Origin: Pycnococcus provasolii | Lineage: Eukaryota > Chlorophyta > Pseudoscourfieldiophyceae > Pseudoscourfieldiales | Direction of reading: 5' to 3' | Assembly (NCBI GenBank): GCA_049487715.1 | Contig: CP150581.1 | Location: 1 to 64,000 of the forward strand | Length of the DNA: 64,000 nucleotides | In this document: positions 28,156 to 37,019 of the stretch, piece by piece | Position numbering within the stretch: the stretch's first letter is position 1 | How the letters are laid out: every line of letters begins with the position of its first letter | Notes under the pieces: model-generated | What the model was told of the DNA's origin: nothing | Databases searched by the model: none | The model's input: only the letters and a program-made list of their open reading frames with translations | Translations under genes and position numbers: made by a program

Positions 28156-28660
28156 ACAACGTGAAAGTGTGAGAGAGAGAGAGAGGGAAGGGCGAGGCAC
28201 AAAGACTGATGGCGCGGTGGGATGGAGTTGGAGGTCGAGGGAACAGGGGAGTTCGAACTCAAGTCAAACACAAAACACTCCCCTGGGGTGGAAAGCTTAG
28301 AAAGCAAAGCAACCGGGATTGAGAGCCTCCCCTTAACCCCTACTTCTTAAGGTTAGATTCGATTTCGTTCGTTCGGGGTTCCCTTTCCTCCCTTTTCATT
28401 TCTGTGCGACGTCAAAACTGGACTGTGCCTCTCTCCCCACTGTCCGTGCCCATGACATGTCGCTGTCGCATGTCGAACCTGTCGAACCCAGAGCAAACAA
28501 CCTGCCCCTGCCCCTCGGCCCCTTGCACGTTTCTTCGCTTCGCACTGGCACTGGCACTTGCCACGTGGGCTGGTGAGTGGCAGCTGACTAGTGGCGGGCT
28601 GGTGGCAGGCGTCATAGACTTATAAGCGAGCGAGGAAGTCTCCCTGTCGGGCATTCGTCG
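28156..28660. other. Divergent promoter region
   Basis: This 505-bp spacer lies between the TSP1 gene and the glycoside hydrolase-like gene. It contains the 12-bp palindrome GAGTTCGAACTC near 28250 and a possible TATA motif (CTTATAAG near 28619) about 40 bp before the next ATG. A signal-peptide exon of the TSP1 gene could be hidden here, but I cannot define one. Confidence 0.5.
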
Positions 28661-30523
28661 ATGATGCTTCTGCTCGCCTTCTTCGTGCTCATCATGATGA
28701 CACCAGCCGCGACGACACTAGCAGCAGCAGCATCGCCGTCGCATATTGTGTGGAACAACCTCCATGCCGCGCACTTGTCTCTCAACCTCGTGGAGGGCTT
28801 CGCGTACGGAGTTCCCTTTCACGATGCCAACTACATCAACACAGTCAAAAGAGCGCTGCACGTTCCCGCGGGGGGGCGATATCCAGGGGGAACATTTGCG
28901 ATGTTCTTCAACATCACGCGCGCAGACTGGGTCGACGGATGCGCGACGACGCTGAGAAAAGGACTCGGCATGCGCGTGAGAGGATGTGGCGATAGCGGAT
29001 CGGGAAAGCGCGACTTTTACGGCGTTGCCATGCAACCCGCAGGAACATTCTCGGCGCGAAACTACGTGAGACATCTCGGACTGCCAACGTTCGTGTTGAA
29101 CGTGCTAACCTCCGACGATGTTGCGCGTGATATTGAGGTTTGTCTGGATGCAGCTAACACAAATAACGACGAGGATGACGACGTGGTGGTGCGTTTCGAG
29201 GTGGGCAACGAGATGTACTACCAGCCGCCATACGATGGAAATGCGTACCTGCGAGTTGCCCAAACCACGCTCGAGCAGCTGCGCCGTGCCGCCCAGATGC
29301 GCAGCAACGTACGTGTAGCCGCGGGGATCCCCTTGGACGTGAATGGATCGCCTTTCGTCGTTCGTCAATATCCTGGTGCGATGCAGGGTGGCGACGCATA
29401 TAACAAGGCGACATCCTGGAATCGCGCCTTGCTTCCCGTAGTCGTCAAAGGCAACTTCACTACTGCTGCTACTGCCGCGGTCATACACACGAATTGTGCG
29501 GCGTCGATGGTGACACGAGCGCTGGCAAGAGACCCGGGCATTCGACATGCGTCAAGGTGGCACGCGTGGATGACGTACATTGTGGCAGAGCCGGAGGCGA
29601 TGCTTGACAGCTTCGCTGACACGGCTGAGAAGATCGGCATGACTCTCTGGCTGACTGAATTTGACAGCGGTTCTTGCGTCCTTGATGAATGGTCCGTCGA
29701 TAAGGAGGCTTCGAATTTTGTGAAGCGAGCATCATTCGGCAAGGCTGGCGGTCTGCGATACATTTCCACGCTACTCGTGTGTACGTCAACCTCTACTAAG
29801 GCTCTATAACCACCCGCGGCGCATCATCATCAAGAAAAAACAATCACTAACCAAAACAACACAACCAAACCAAATCAAACCTAAATAGCTATGTCGCGTG
29901 GAAACACCATCGAGGCGAGTCAGGCATTTGGCCTCGCGTTCGGACAAACTCGTCTGGTCGATGCACAACAGATTGGTTGGTCCACTAATATTTCGCATAT
30001 ACGATTCAATGCAGCGGGACAGCTGCGCTCAGCGCTCAGCAAAAATCTTTGCTCTCTTGCCGGGAGCTGCGATTTGCTTCCAACGCTTCAGGCTCGACGA
30101 GTTGTGATGCGAAATAGCAGCGCATCGTTGCCCTTCACCATGACACGACCTGACGGCATGCGCGTCAAGTTGAAATGCGTGCTTGTCGTTTCCTTTCGAA
30201 AGCGAGACAAGCAGGATGATGCAAACAACAGCGGCGCCAGTAGTGCGCGGATGCTGTTCGCTGCGGTGAATCGTTGCATGGAACCTGTTGACTTTGAGAA
30301 TTCGTTCTCGTCGCCGTCGTCTTCGTGCAAGTTGGACGCTGATGGTGGCACGTCATTCCCACTTCTGCGTGATGTTGATTCGCGCGATGACAACGAGTGG
30401 TCCGTGCTTCCCCGCACGCTTTGGACCGCGGAATCGTCGCCGAGCACGCTTGGCGGTATGTCGTTTTCAGTTTGGTTCGCGCGTTGTACCTTTACTGGGG
30501 GTAAATATCGCGACGAACTGTAG
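28661..30523 (+). CDS. Secreted glycoside hydrolase-like protein, clan GH-A type (one intron)
   Basis: Exons are 28661-29780 and 29889-30523. The 108-nt intron (GTACGT to CTAAATAG, branch CACTAAC) is in phase 1 and replaces a premature stop. The 584-aa product has a signal peptide (MLLLAFFVLIMMTPAATTLA). It then has a barrel-like region with VRFEVGNEMYY (residues about 183-193), resembling the acid/base Glu after Asn of clan GH-A, here N-E in GNE. LWLTEFDSGS (residues about 328-337) is a candidate nucleophile Glu. A C-terminal beta-rich domain resembles that of GH79/GH30-type enzymes. The substrate is not determinable. The family assignment is tentative, but the secretion call is firm. Confidence 0.65.
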
Positions 30524-30644
30524 TACGATCGTGTGACGAAATTGTACTCGCACCGTGTTTGTTATTTGACTTTGACCATCATCTACCTTTATGGATAGTT
30601 TGTATAGTTTCAAGCTTCAACTTGTGTTACGGGGGTAAACTTAC

Positions 30645-31899
30645 TTACTGCATCGTCGTCGCGGTGTCGTGAGCGTCCATGTTAGGCTTCTCGTTCGCGC
30701 CGAATACCGCGCAGTGAGGACCGCGGCGCAGGAAGTCGTTTTTGTGCTCAGCAGCGCCGCCCGTGCTCGTCGACAGGTCCACAAAGCATACCGTGTGATG
30801 GCAGTGCGTGCTCGCCTCGCCCTCCGACTCGTGGCCCTCGACGACGGCGTCGTGCTTGAACGACCCCGTCGCGCTCCAGTGGTGGCTCACCTCGCTGTCG
30901 CCGCACGTTCCCCAGTTGGCGACGACGTCGCTGTGGCCCTCCTCCACGGGACCGTCGGCACTGCACTGCTTACGCCACCGGCTGTACGTCGGCTGCAGGC
31001 TGCGCTCAACCACGCAACGCGCGTCGTACGACTCGCGCACCCAGTTGTTGAGCAGGCGAGGGGGAACGAGCTCCATGCTGCGCCGCTCGAAGGGGATTAC
31101 GTGCACGCCGTCGCCGTCTGTGCTCGAGCGTGGGCAACCGTAGTCCTCGGTGCTCACGGCGTAAATCATGTGGTCGTGGCCGCCGCTGTCCTCACCCTTG
31201 TGCGTTTCGTACGCAAAGCAGCGCACTGACGGCTTCTCCGCGACGTTGCTGTACTCGTACTGAGCGCGCGCGCATACGCAGACCATGCCTGTTGCCAGCG
31301 TCTCCTCGCTGAGAACGCTCCCACGAAAAAAGCTCCACTCGCTGCGCTTACCACCTCGGTATGTGTCGAAGCTGCGATGTGCGATGTGCGATGTGCGTGT
31401 GCGTGTGCGTGTGTGTGTGTTTGTGTGTTGACTTGGATGTTAGCCCAACCGCGTCGGTGATCCCAAGGAGGAAGAAAAACTGAAAAGGCAAAGCCTGCAA
31501 GCAAAACGTCAAAACAAAACAAATCGGGAAAGAAAATACGTACGAGTCTACGTGCTGAAAGTCTGCTCTGTTGTCGTGCTCTCCCACGACGTGCTCCGGC
31601 GCAGTCTCGACAACCCATGTGCTTCTCGTGGCACTGAACGTCATGTGGATGCGCACCGTGTGCTGTTCGTGCTCCACCTCCGAGTACCAGTAGCCGTGCA
31701 AGTCGAACGGGAAGTGCTTGCGACGCAAGGCGACGGGCCGAGGCAGATCGCTCTTCTTCTGCGGCAGGCTCTGGCCGCTCGTCGAGCCGAACAGCCAGCT
31801 GAGGTCCAGGAAGAACCGCGCGTCCACCTCGGCGGCGTGCTGCAGGAGCACAAGGAGCACGAGAAGGAGCGCGGCGAACGGCCGCGGCGACGGCATCAT
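30645..31899 (-). CDS. Secreted Cys-containing protein, unknown (one intron)
   Basis: Exon 1 is 31899-31544 and exon 2 is 31371-30645. The 172-nt intron (GTACGT to CATCGCAG) contains a (GTGTGC)n-like tract and is in phase 2. The 360-aa product begins with a signal peptide (MMPSPRPFAALLLVLLVLLQ). It continues with a beta-rich region (HFPFDLHGYWYSEVEHEQHT, VRIHMTFSA) and, across the intron, FDTYRGGKRSEWSFF. About a dozen Cys follow in the second half (for example VRCFAYE, DYGCP, RCVVE, NWGTCGD). I recognise no family. An extracellular or luminal location is inferred from the signal peptide and cysteines. Confidence 0.7.
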
Positions 31900-32109
31900 A
31901 CGTGAGCTTAAACCGTTATTGCCGAGCTCAGCGCGCGGCGCCCTAATAAGAGCAGGTGAGAAGAGAAGGAGGGCGGATGGCGGAGGAAGAAGGGGAGGGG
32001 AGGGGAGAGAATGAAGGGACACCACCCCGGCGTAACCCTAGTTCGCAGGCCGGGAATCCATATTACCCTAACCCGACCTCCTACCACTTCTACGATAATA
32101 CTAATCTAC

Positions 32110-34026
32110 TTACACGCCAAGGAGCTCCGCCTGCACAGCCGCGGCGAGCGCGTCGGCATCCGCGCCGCCGCTCGTCTGCACGTCCAAGTACCACTTCAGC
32201 TTCGGCTCCGTGCCGCTCGCCCTGAGCGTAACCTCCGCATCGCCCTCCAGGTAATACGTGATCATCAAGTCGCCCTTTGTCCACGGCAAGCTCGGCTCGC
32301 CGGCGGCGCCCGCGTCGCACTCGTCGGGCGTGCCGTCGAGTCCCATTCCCATGTCGCGCACGCGAGACACGCGAACGCCTCCCACCTCGCGCGCGTACGA
32401 CGCGCGCAGCTTGGCAAACAAATCCGCGTTCGCGGCGGGATCGCGCACGACGTACCCCTGCCTGTTTGCAAATGTGCCGTAGCGCTCGTACAAGCTCGCG
32501 AGGTGCTCGCGCACCGTCACGCCGCGCTCGGCGTCGAGGGCGGCAGCCATCTCGTTGAACACCGCGGCGGCAGCCACGCCGTCCTTGTCGGGCGTCAGCG
32601 CGAAGTTGAAAGAGAACCCAATCGCCTCCTCGAAGCAGAAGAGCACAGTCATCCCCTCCTCCTCGAGCTCCCTCGCGCGGTTGCCGAGCCACTTGAATCC
32701 CGTGAGAGTCTCCTCGAAGTGTAGCCCCTCTGCCCTCGCCATTGCGCCTAGGAACTTGCTCGACACAGTCGAGCACAGCAGCGCGCACTTCGACTTGTCG
32801 ACGTCTGGATGCGCCTTGGCGTACTCCGTCCACACCCAGTGCCCGAGCAGAGCGCCAATCTCGTTGCCGCTGAATGGCTCGAATTTGCCTGTGGTGGCAT
32901 TCCACTCCGCGGCGGCGAGCCGGTCGGCATCCGGGTCATTCGCGAGCGCGAGCGTTGCACCAGCCTCCTCGGCAGCCTGAAAGCACAGCGACCACGTGTC
33001 CGCACCTTCCTCCGGGTTGGGGAACGTCACCGTGGGGAATGCCGCATCCGGCTCCGCCTGCGCGGGAACGCGCACGGGCGGAGGCAGCCCGAACATCGCA
33101 ATCGCCTTCTCTGCACACGGCCCGCCAACGCCGTGCAGCGGCGTGTACGCGACGCGCACGCGCGTGCTCGCATTCTCCCTGTTGGGACGAAAGTGCAGAT
33201 TTTTCACCATGTCGTCAAAGTACTGGTGTGCAACCATGGCAAGCGGATCGCTGACGAGCGGGTGCGACGCGATATCGTCCGTGTTCGGACGTTCCCATAT
33301 GTCAAGGTTTTGTTCAATGGCTGCGGCGCACAGCGAGTCGACGGGCGGTATGATTTGCGCGCCGTTGCTCCAGTACACCTTGTATCCGTTGTACTCTTTC
33401 GGGTTGTGCGACGCGGTGACCATGACACCCGCCGCGCACTGCTTGTAAGAAACCGCGGCGGCAAGAATCGGCGTGGGGCACGGCTCGCTGGTTAAAAACA
33501 CCTGGATTCCCTTGGACGCAAAGACGGCAGCTGCCGCGCGCGCAAAGTGGTCCGAGTTGACGCGCGCGTCGTATCCGACGGCGACTCCTCTTCGCTTCAG
33601 CGTGTCGTTGTCGAACGTGTCCAAAAGGTGCGCGCATATGCCCTGCGTCGTTTGCACAACCACGACGGCGTTCATGCGCGAGAATCCCGCACCCATGAGT
33701 CCCCTGAGTCCCGCGGTGCCAAACTCGAGGCGCGTGCACACACGCTCTGAGAGAGTTGAGGCAGTCATCTGAGTTAGCATGAGCGTATCTTCTCGTTCCA
33801 AACCACCTTCTTGCGCATCCAGCGAGCACCACAGGTCCAGAGCGGTTTGAACATCATGTGATGGTAAATTATTAGAAGCACAGCATGGAGGAGGTGATGG
33901 ATTTCTTCTATGAGGAGGAGGAACCATCCAAGAGTGAGAATGACGAGGAACACCAACACCAGGCAACTTTGACTTTGACTTTGACGACGACGACGACAAC
34001 AAACAAGTACTACGGGAGAACGCCAT
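32110..34026 (-). CDS. PGM2: Phosphoglucomutase/phosphopentomutase (PGM2 type)
   Basis: The predicted protein has 638 aa. It interconverts sugar-1- and sugar-6-phosphates (glucose or pentose) via a phosphoserine. The four family signatures appear in order: RLEFGTAGLRGLMGAG at the N-terminus, VMVTASHNPKEYNGYKVYW with the catalytic Ser (residues about 215-230), the Mg-binding loop ALANDPDADRLAA, the sugar-binding CFEEAIGF, and the phosphate-binding LRASGTEPKLKWYL near the C-terminus. Length and motif spelling fit the PGM2 branch. The start at 34026 (MAFSRSTCLL) includes a Ser/Lys-rich leader that may target an organelle; a later Met is possible. Confidence 0.9.
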   Translation of the reverse strand: MAFSRSTCLLSSSSSKSKSKLPGVGVPRHSHSWMVPPPHRRNPSPPPCCASNNLPSHDVQTALDLWCSLDAQEGGLEREDTLMLTQMTASTLSERVCTRLEFGTAGLRGLMGAGFSRMNAVVVVQTTQGICAHLLDTFDNDTLKRRGVAVGYDARVNSDHFARAAAAVFASKGIQVFLTSEPCPTPILAAAVSYKQCAAGVMVTASHNPKEYNGYKVYWSNGAQIIPPVDSLCAAAIEQNLDIWERPNTDDIASHPLVSDPLAMVAHQYFDDMVKNLHFRPNRENASTRVRVAYTPLHGVGGPCAEKAIAMFGLPPPVRVPAQAEPDAAFPTVTFPNPEEGADTWSLCFQAAEEAGATLALANDPDADRLAAAEWNATTGKFEPFSGNEIGALLGHWVWTEYAKAHPDVDKSKCALLCSTVSSKFLGAMARAEGLHFEETLTGFKWLGNRARELEEEGMTVLFCFEEAIGFSFNFALTPDKDGVAAAAVFNEMAAALDAERGVTVREHLASLYERYGTFANRQGYVVRDPAANADLFAKLRASYAREVGGVRVSRVRDMGMGLDGTPDECDAGAAGEPSLPWTKGDLMITYYLEGDAEVTLRASGTEPKLKWYLDVQTSGGADADALAAAVQAELLGV

Positions 34027-34116
34027 GGAGAACAAGCGAGCGCAACTACGATAATGAGCTCCAGATACCAAAAAAGAGAAGGGGCAGGCAGAGCAAGGGA
34101 ACAAAAGAAAGGTGGT

Positions 34117-34137
34117 AACCCTAACAGAAACCCTAAC
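34117..34137. promoter_or_regulatory. Paired telo-box-like motifs
   Basis: AACCCTAAC and AAACCCTAAC lie 2 bp apart, about 90 bp upstream of the PGM2 start and within the 530-bp divergent spacer shared with DPY30. This spacing favours a promoter element over a telomere remnant. Confidence 0.5.
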
Positions 34138-34556
34138 GGTCGTGGACTCACTTGGTGGCCTTCGTGGGTGGGGTGGAAGTTTTCCCTTGGGCCGGCCTAT
34201 TCTGCAAGTTAATTGAGGTGGTCAATACTCAATAATGATGAGCGAGACCGGCGGATATCCCCTGTGCGAGCTTGCAAGGAGCAATATTGGCCGGTTCTAT
34301 TCTGCAAGCTTGCAAACGGTAAAAAACTAAAAAGTGAGAGCCCCCTTAAATTCTCTTGAGCCCTGGATTTCCCCTTGCTGGCCGAGGTGAAACCACAGTT
34401 CGGACCGTTGGAGCTCTCCTCTCCTCGCCGAACTCCGGGCACCTGGCGCGTCGTCGTCGTCCCGGGGAGGGGAGGCGAAGGCAACCTCAACTCTCTCAAC
34501 CTGGCCCAGGGGAAAAACCTTCCGCGGCCTCTGCTCATCCTCTCGCCCTGTTCGCC

Positions 34557-34892
34557 ATGCAGGCCGCTTCCGACGACGCCAAGTCCATGCCGCCGCGCTC
34601 CTATCTCGACAAACACGTCATGCCCACGCTTCTTAACGGTCTGCAGCAGCTGGTGCGTTCTCTCTCTTTTTTTCTCTTTTTTCAAAGGAGTTCTTGAAAT
34701 ATTAGTCTGAGCCTTGCGAGCTTAAGGCCCGGCTGACTTCACAAGAACAACTCACTCTAACCTTACACACACACTGTTTTTTCAAAAATAAACTTGCAGG
34801 TTCGCGAACGTCCGTCGGATCCCGTCGAGTTTCTCGCTGGATACCTGCTGAAGAACAACCCGTCGCGAGGCATGGGAGGCTCACGTAAATAA
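34557..34892 (+). CDS. DPY30: DPY30-motif protein (one intron)
   Basis: Exons are 34557-34652 and 34800-34892. The 147-nt intron (GTGCGT to CTTGCAG) is in phase 0. The 62-aa product is essentially one DPY30 dimerisation motif: RSYLDKHVMPTLLNGLQQL, then VRERPSDPVEFLAGYLLKNN. DPY30 is the small core subunit of COMPASS/SET1 histone H3K4 methyltransferase complexes, where its homodimer docks on ASH2L. Similar motifs also anchor AKAP-like proteins in flagellar radial spokes. The short length favours the COMPASS subunit. Without the intron the frame stops, so the intron is required. Confidence 0.88.
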
Positions 34893-35012
34893 ACAACCTG
34901 GTAAAACAACCTATAAAAAAATATCATCCTTTTTTCTTCTTCTTATGGCTCGAGAGAGAGAGGTGAAAACTGGTTTTACAGACGGAAAAATGTGTTTGTT
35001 GTTTCACTTACT

Positions 35013-35999
35013 TTACAGACGCGCGGAGGGCAGAGCTTCGCCAGGCCACCAGCCGTAGTGCCATCGAGTCGTCGGGGGTGCCGACTTCTCGTCGTGGGGG
35101 CGGTTGCCGTCGTTCTCGCCGGCGGCGGCGGCGTCGCCATGAGAGATGTGCTGGAAGAATGCGCGGAGCGCGCGGCTGACTGCCGATACGGCTGCACCAC
35201 AGCAAGCCATGGCTGCGTCATCGAGCCGCTCGTCCCACACCACGCTCGTACGCGTCGGACTCGAGGGCACGCCCTGCCTCAACGAACTGATCGAGTCGCC
35301 GTGCGCCGCCACCTCCACACGGCCCGTCTCCCCCGTCGTCCTCCACGGAACGCTGCCAGCAAGCCTTGCGCCGTGCGTCAGCGATGCAGACAATTCCAAC
35401 CACTCGCGCGTGCGAAGCAGCCTGAGCTTCTTGCGCGTCTCGGCGCTGAGCACGCCGCGTATTAGCGTGAGCACAAAGCTCATCGTCGGCGGCACGTGCA
35501 CCAGTAGAAGCGACGTGCACGCCCCTCCGTGCGACTCCGCCGCGTTCAAGAGGGCAGGTATACCGTCGCGGATCACGTCGAGAGGTGGACGGTGGCGTAG
35601 ACTGAGACCGTCGCAGTCAACCTAAGTTGTGTGTGTTGTTTATAAGAAGGATTGTTAGGTGGTGTGTGTTTTTTTTTATGGGAAAAAGAAAAACAAAGTT
35701 CTGCGTACCACGACGGCAATCTCACGCCACCGCTTGCCGGATGGCGGTGTCAAGCAGTGCGCCGTCAATCCGTGAGTCGCCTGCTGCACGAGAACGTCAC
35801 CCATGAGTCTCTGTTCCTCTTCTGGCATGTTCAGCCGTACGGCGGCGCCGAGTCGAACCAGCAGGTACGGCGTTTGCGATTGTGGATGACGTCCTGCCCA
35901 CAGCACAAGCTCGCGCCAAGGACTTTTGCTGATACTACTGCTGTGAATATCATCACTCTCACTCTCACGGTGTTGTGGTGAAGGAGGAGGCGTCGCCAT
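35013..35999 (-). CDS. CRAL-TRIO (SEC14-like) domain protein (one intron)
   Basis: Exon 1 is 35999-35709 and exon 2 is 35621-35013. The 87-nt intron (GTACGC to CAACTTAG) is in phase 0 between IAVV and VDCDGLSL. The 299-aa product shows a SEC14-type lipid-binding fold: PYLLVRLGAAVRLNMPEEEQ, WREIAVV, VDCDGLSLRH, then a helix with LLLVHVPPTMSFVLTLI and a gate-like RKKLRLLRT. CRAL-TRIO proteins bind and exchange small lipids between membranes. An N-terminal CRAL-TRIO-N helix bundle is short or missing, so an additional upstream exon is possible. The ligand is unknown. Confidence 0.65.
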
Positions 36000-36329
36000 C
36001 TTATTGAAAAGAAACAGGCGTGGTTGAATTGAACTAGTGAGCACGAGCACGGCGGCGACACATGTTGGTGACGAAGACGTCTGCAATGATGAAGTGACCA
36101 ACAAGGCGTCAAAGCGGCCGTCTGCTGGTCGCGGCGGCGCCTGTTGCCACACTTCTACTTACTCTCGAAAAGAGTGACGGAAGCTTTCGTGTGCCGGAGA
36201 GTGCGTGCGAGGAGGATAGCTGAGTGAGCGAGTGAGTGGTCTTCTTCTCGGCGGCGCTAGCTGTGGGAAAGCCATTAAACAAATTACAATATATTTATTG
36301 TCACCATCATCTAACCCCTAATCGGCGAT
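36000..36329. other. Spacer upstream of the permuted tRNAs
   Basis: There is no protein gene beyond a possible 5' extension of the CRAL-TRIO gene. An A/T-rich ATATATTTATTG lies at 36289-36300, about 32 bp before the first tRNA 3' half, and could act as a TATA-like Pol III element. Confidence 0.5.
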
Positions 36330-36507
36330 ATGCACTTCCGGAAGGAGCAGGAGTTCGAATCTCCTAGGTGTCGTTTTTGGCAAAACTTTGCAACTCGACG
36401 ATAGACACTTTGGCCGAGACGGTTAAGGCGGTGCACGTAAGTTTGCCTCTAAACATCCATAGCGGATAGACAAACAATTCACTAACAACCCAATAAAACA
36501 GTCGAAC
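36330..36507 (+). tRNA. Circularly permuted tRNA-Ser(CGA) with a GT-AG intron
   Basis: The 3' half comes first: 36331-36373, beginning TGCAC (anticodon stem), then a long variable arm TTCCGGAAGGAGC, T arm AGGAG-TTCGAAT-CTCCT, acceptor AGGTGTC and G73. After a 30-nt spacer comes the 5' half, 36404-36436: GACACTT (pairs with AGGTGTC), TG, D arm GCC...GGC, then GTGCA (pairs exactly with TGCAC) and C32. A 65-nt intron (36437-36501, GTAAGT to AAAACAG, branch CACTAAC) then precedes TCGAA, which supplies U33, anticodon CGA and A37. Base 38 is A36330 or C36507. The class II variable arm, G73 and anticodon all agree on serine. Reading the halves in ordinary order with the neighbouring gene breaks the acceptor stem. 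Confidence 0.92.
36437..36501 (+). other. Spliceosome-type intron inside the tRNA-Ser(CGA) anticodon loop
   Basis: The intron has GTAAGT at its 5' end, TTCACTAACAACC 26 nt before its end, and CAG at its 3' end. It lies between C32 and U33. Its boundaries cannot slide. Without removal the loop would read C-GUAAG and no anticodon would form. Confidence 0.85.
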
Positions 36508-36522
36508 CTTATTCTTTGTTTA

Positions 36523-36529
36523 TTTTTTT
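36523..36529 (+). terminator. Oligo(T) stop after tRNA-Ser(CGA)
   Basis: T7, 16 nt after the anticodon exon; a further T run follows at 36537-36553. Confidence 0.6.
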
Positions 36530-36551
36530 GTTTTCGTTTTTTTTTTTTTTT

Positions 36552-36582
36552 TTAGGGTTAGGGAGTTTAGGGGGTTAGGGTT
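36552..36582. repeat. Interstitial telomere-like TTAGGG motifs
   Basis: TTTAGGGTTAGGG, then TTTAGGGGGTTAGGGTT, lie between the two tRNA genes after a long T run. Confidence 0.7.
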
Positions 36583-36653
36583 AAAAAAAAGAAACCATTT
36601 CTTATGAAAAAAATACAGTGACACTTGCAGATTCGGGTTTTAGAAATTCGATA

Positions 36654-36814
36654 TCGATTGGGGGAACCCGCGCGAGTTCGAATCTCGTCGCTGTCGCATT
36701 TGAAAAGACAGCGTGTCCGAGCGGTTAAGGAGATCGTAAGTCTACCACCATTACCAACCACCCAAAACACAAAAAAAAATTCACTAATACCAACACACTA
36801 AATAGGACTAGAAA
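36654..36814 (+). tRNA. Circularly permuted tRNA-Ser(AGA) with a GT-AG intron
   Basis: The 3' half is 36654-36696: TCGAT (anticodon stem), variable arm TGGGGGAACCCGC, T arm GCGAG-TTCGAAT-CTCGT, acceptor CGCTGTC and G73. A 10-nt spacer follows. The 5' half is 36707-36735: GACAGCG (perfect pair of CGCTGTC), TG, D arm TCC...GGA, G26 and ATC. The 70-nt intron 36736-36805 follows, then GACTAGAAA (36806-36814). Splicing makes the anticodon stem ATCGA, pairing exactly with TCGAT, and the loop CTAGAAA with anticodon AGA. The mature tRNA would be 81 nt plus CCA, which is not encoded. Stem complementarity at two independent sites supports the permuted order. The tRNA-splicing endonuclease is expected to cut the junction, as in other permuted tRNAs. 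Confidence 0.93.
36736..36805 (+). other. Introner-like intron in the tRNA-Ser(AGA) anticodon stem
   Basis: This 70-nt intron starts GTAAGTCTACCACC, contains ACCAACCACCCAAAACAC and ends with TTCACTAATACC, then AACACACTAAATAG. It is closely similar to U6 copy 1 intron 3. It lies between tRNA positions 29 and 30; sliding by one base is possible, but only this placement is GT-AG. Confidence 0.88.
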
Positions 36815-36829
36815 TTGACCACGGTCACA

Positions 36830-36837
36830 TTTTTTTT
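36830..36837 (+). terminator. Oligo(T) stop after tRNA-Ser(AGA)
   Basis: T8, 15 nt after the anticodon exon. The preceding GGTCACA pairs with AGTGAC in the leader at about 36618-36623, and the T run can pair with the A run of that leader. Confidence 0.7.
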
Positions 36838-37019
36838 GCATAACTCATGGATTCGGCAGCAAGGTCACTCCAGGTTGTTTTAGACTAAAAAGGTAGTTGT
36901 GCGGCTTTGAAGTGCCGTTCCGAGCGTGCGCGCGGGCGCGAAATGTGCGTCTGGTGCGCGCTTTGACGAGGTGAAGGAGGGACGCATAGTCTCTGCAATT
37001 AATTGTACAGAATATTGTA

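Noticed and set aside
36404-36696. Ordinary-order tRNA made from the first 5' half and the second 3' half with a 150-nt intron
   Set aside because: The acceptor stems GACACTT and CGCTGTC mismatch at two of seven positions and the anticodon stems GTGCA and TCGAT do not pair, whereas the permuted partners pair fully.
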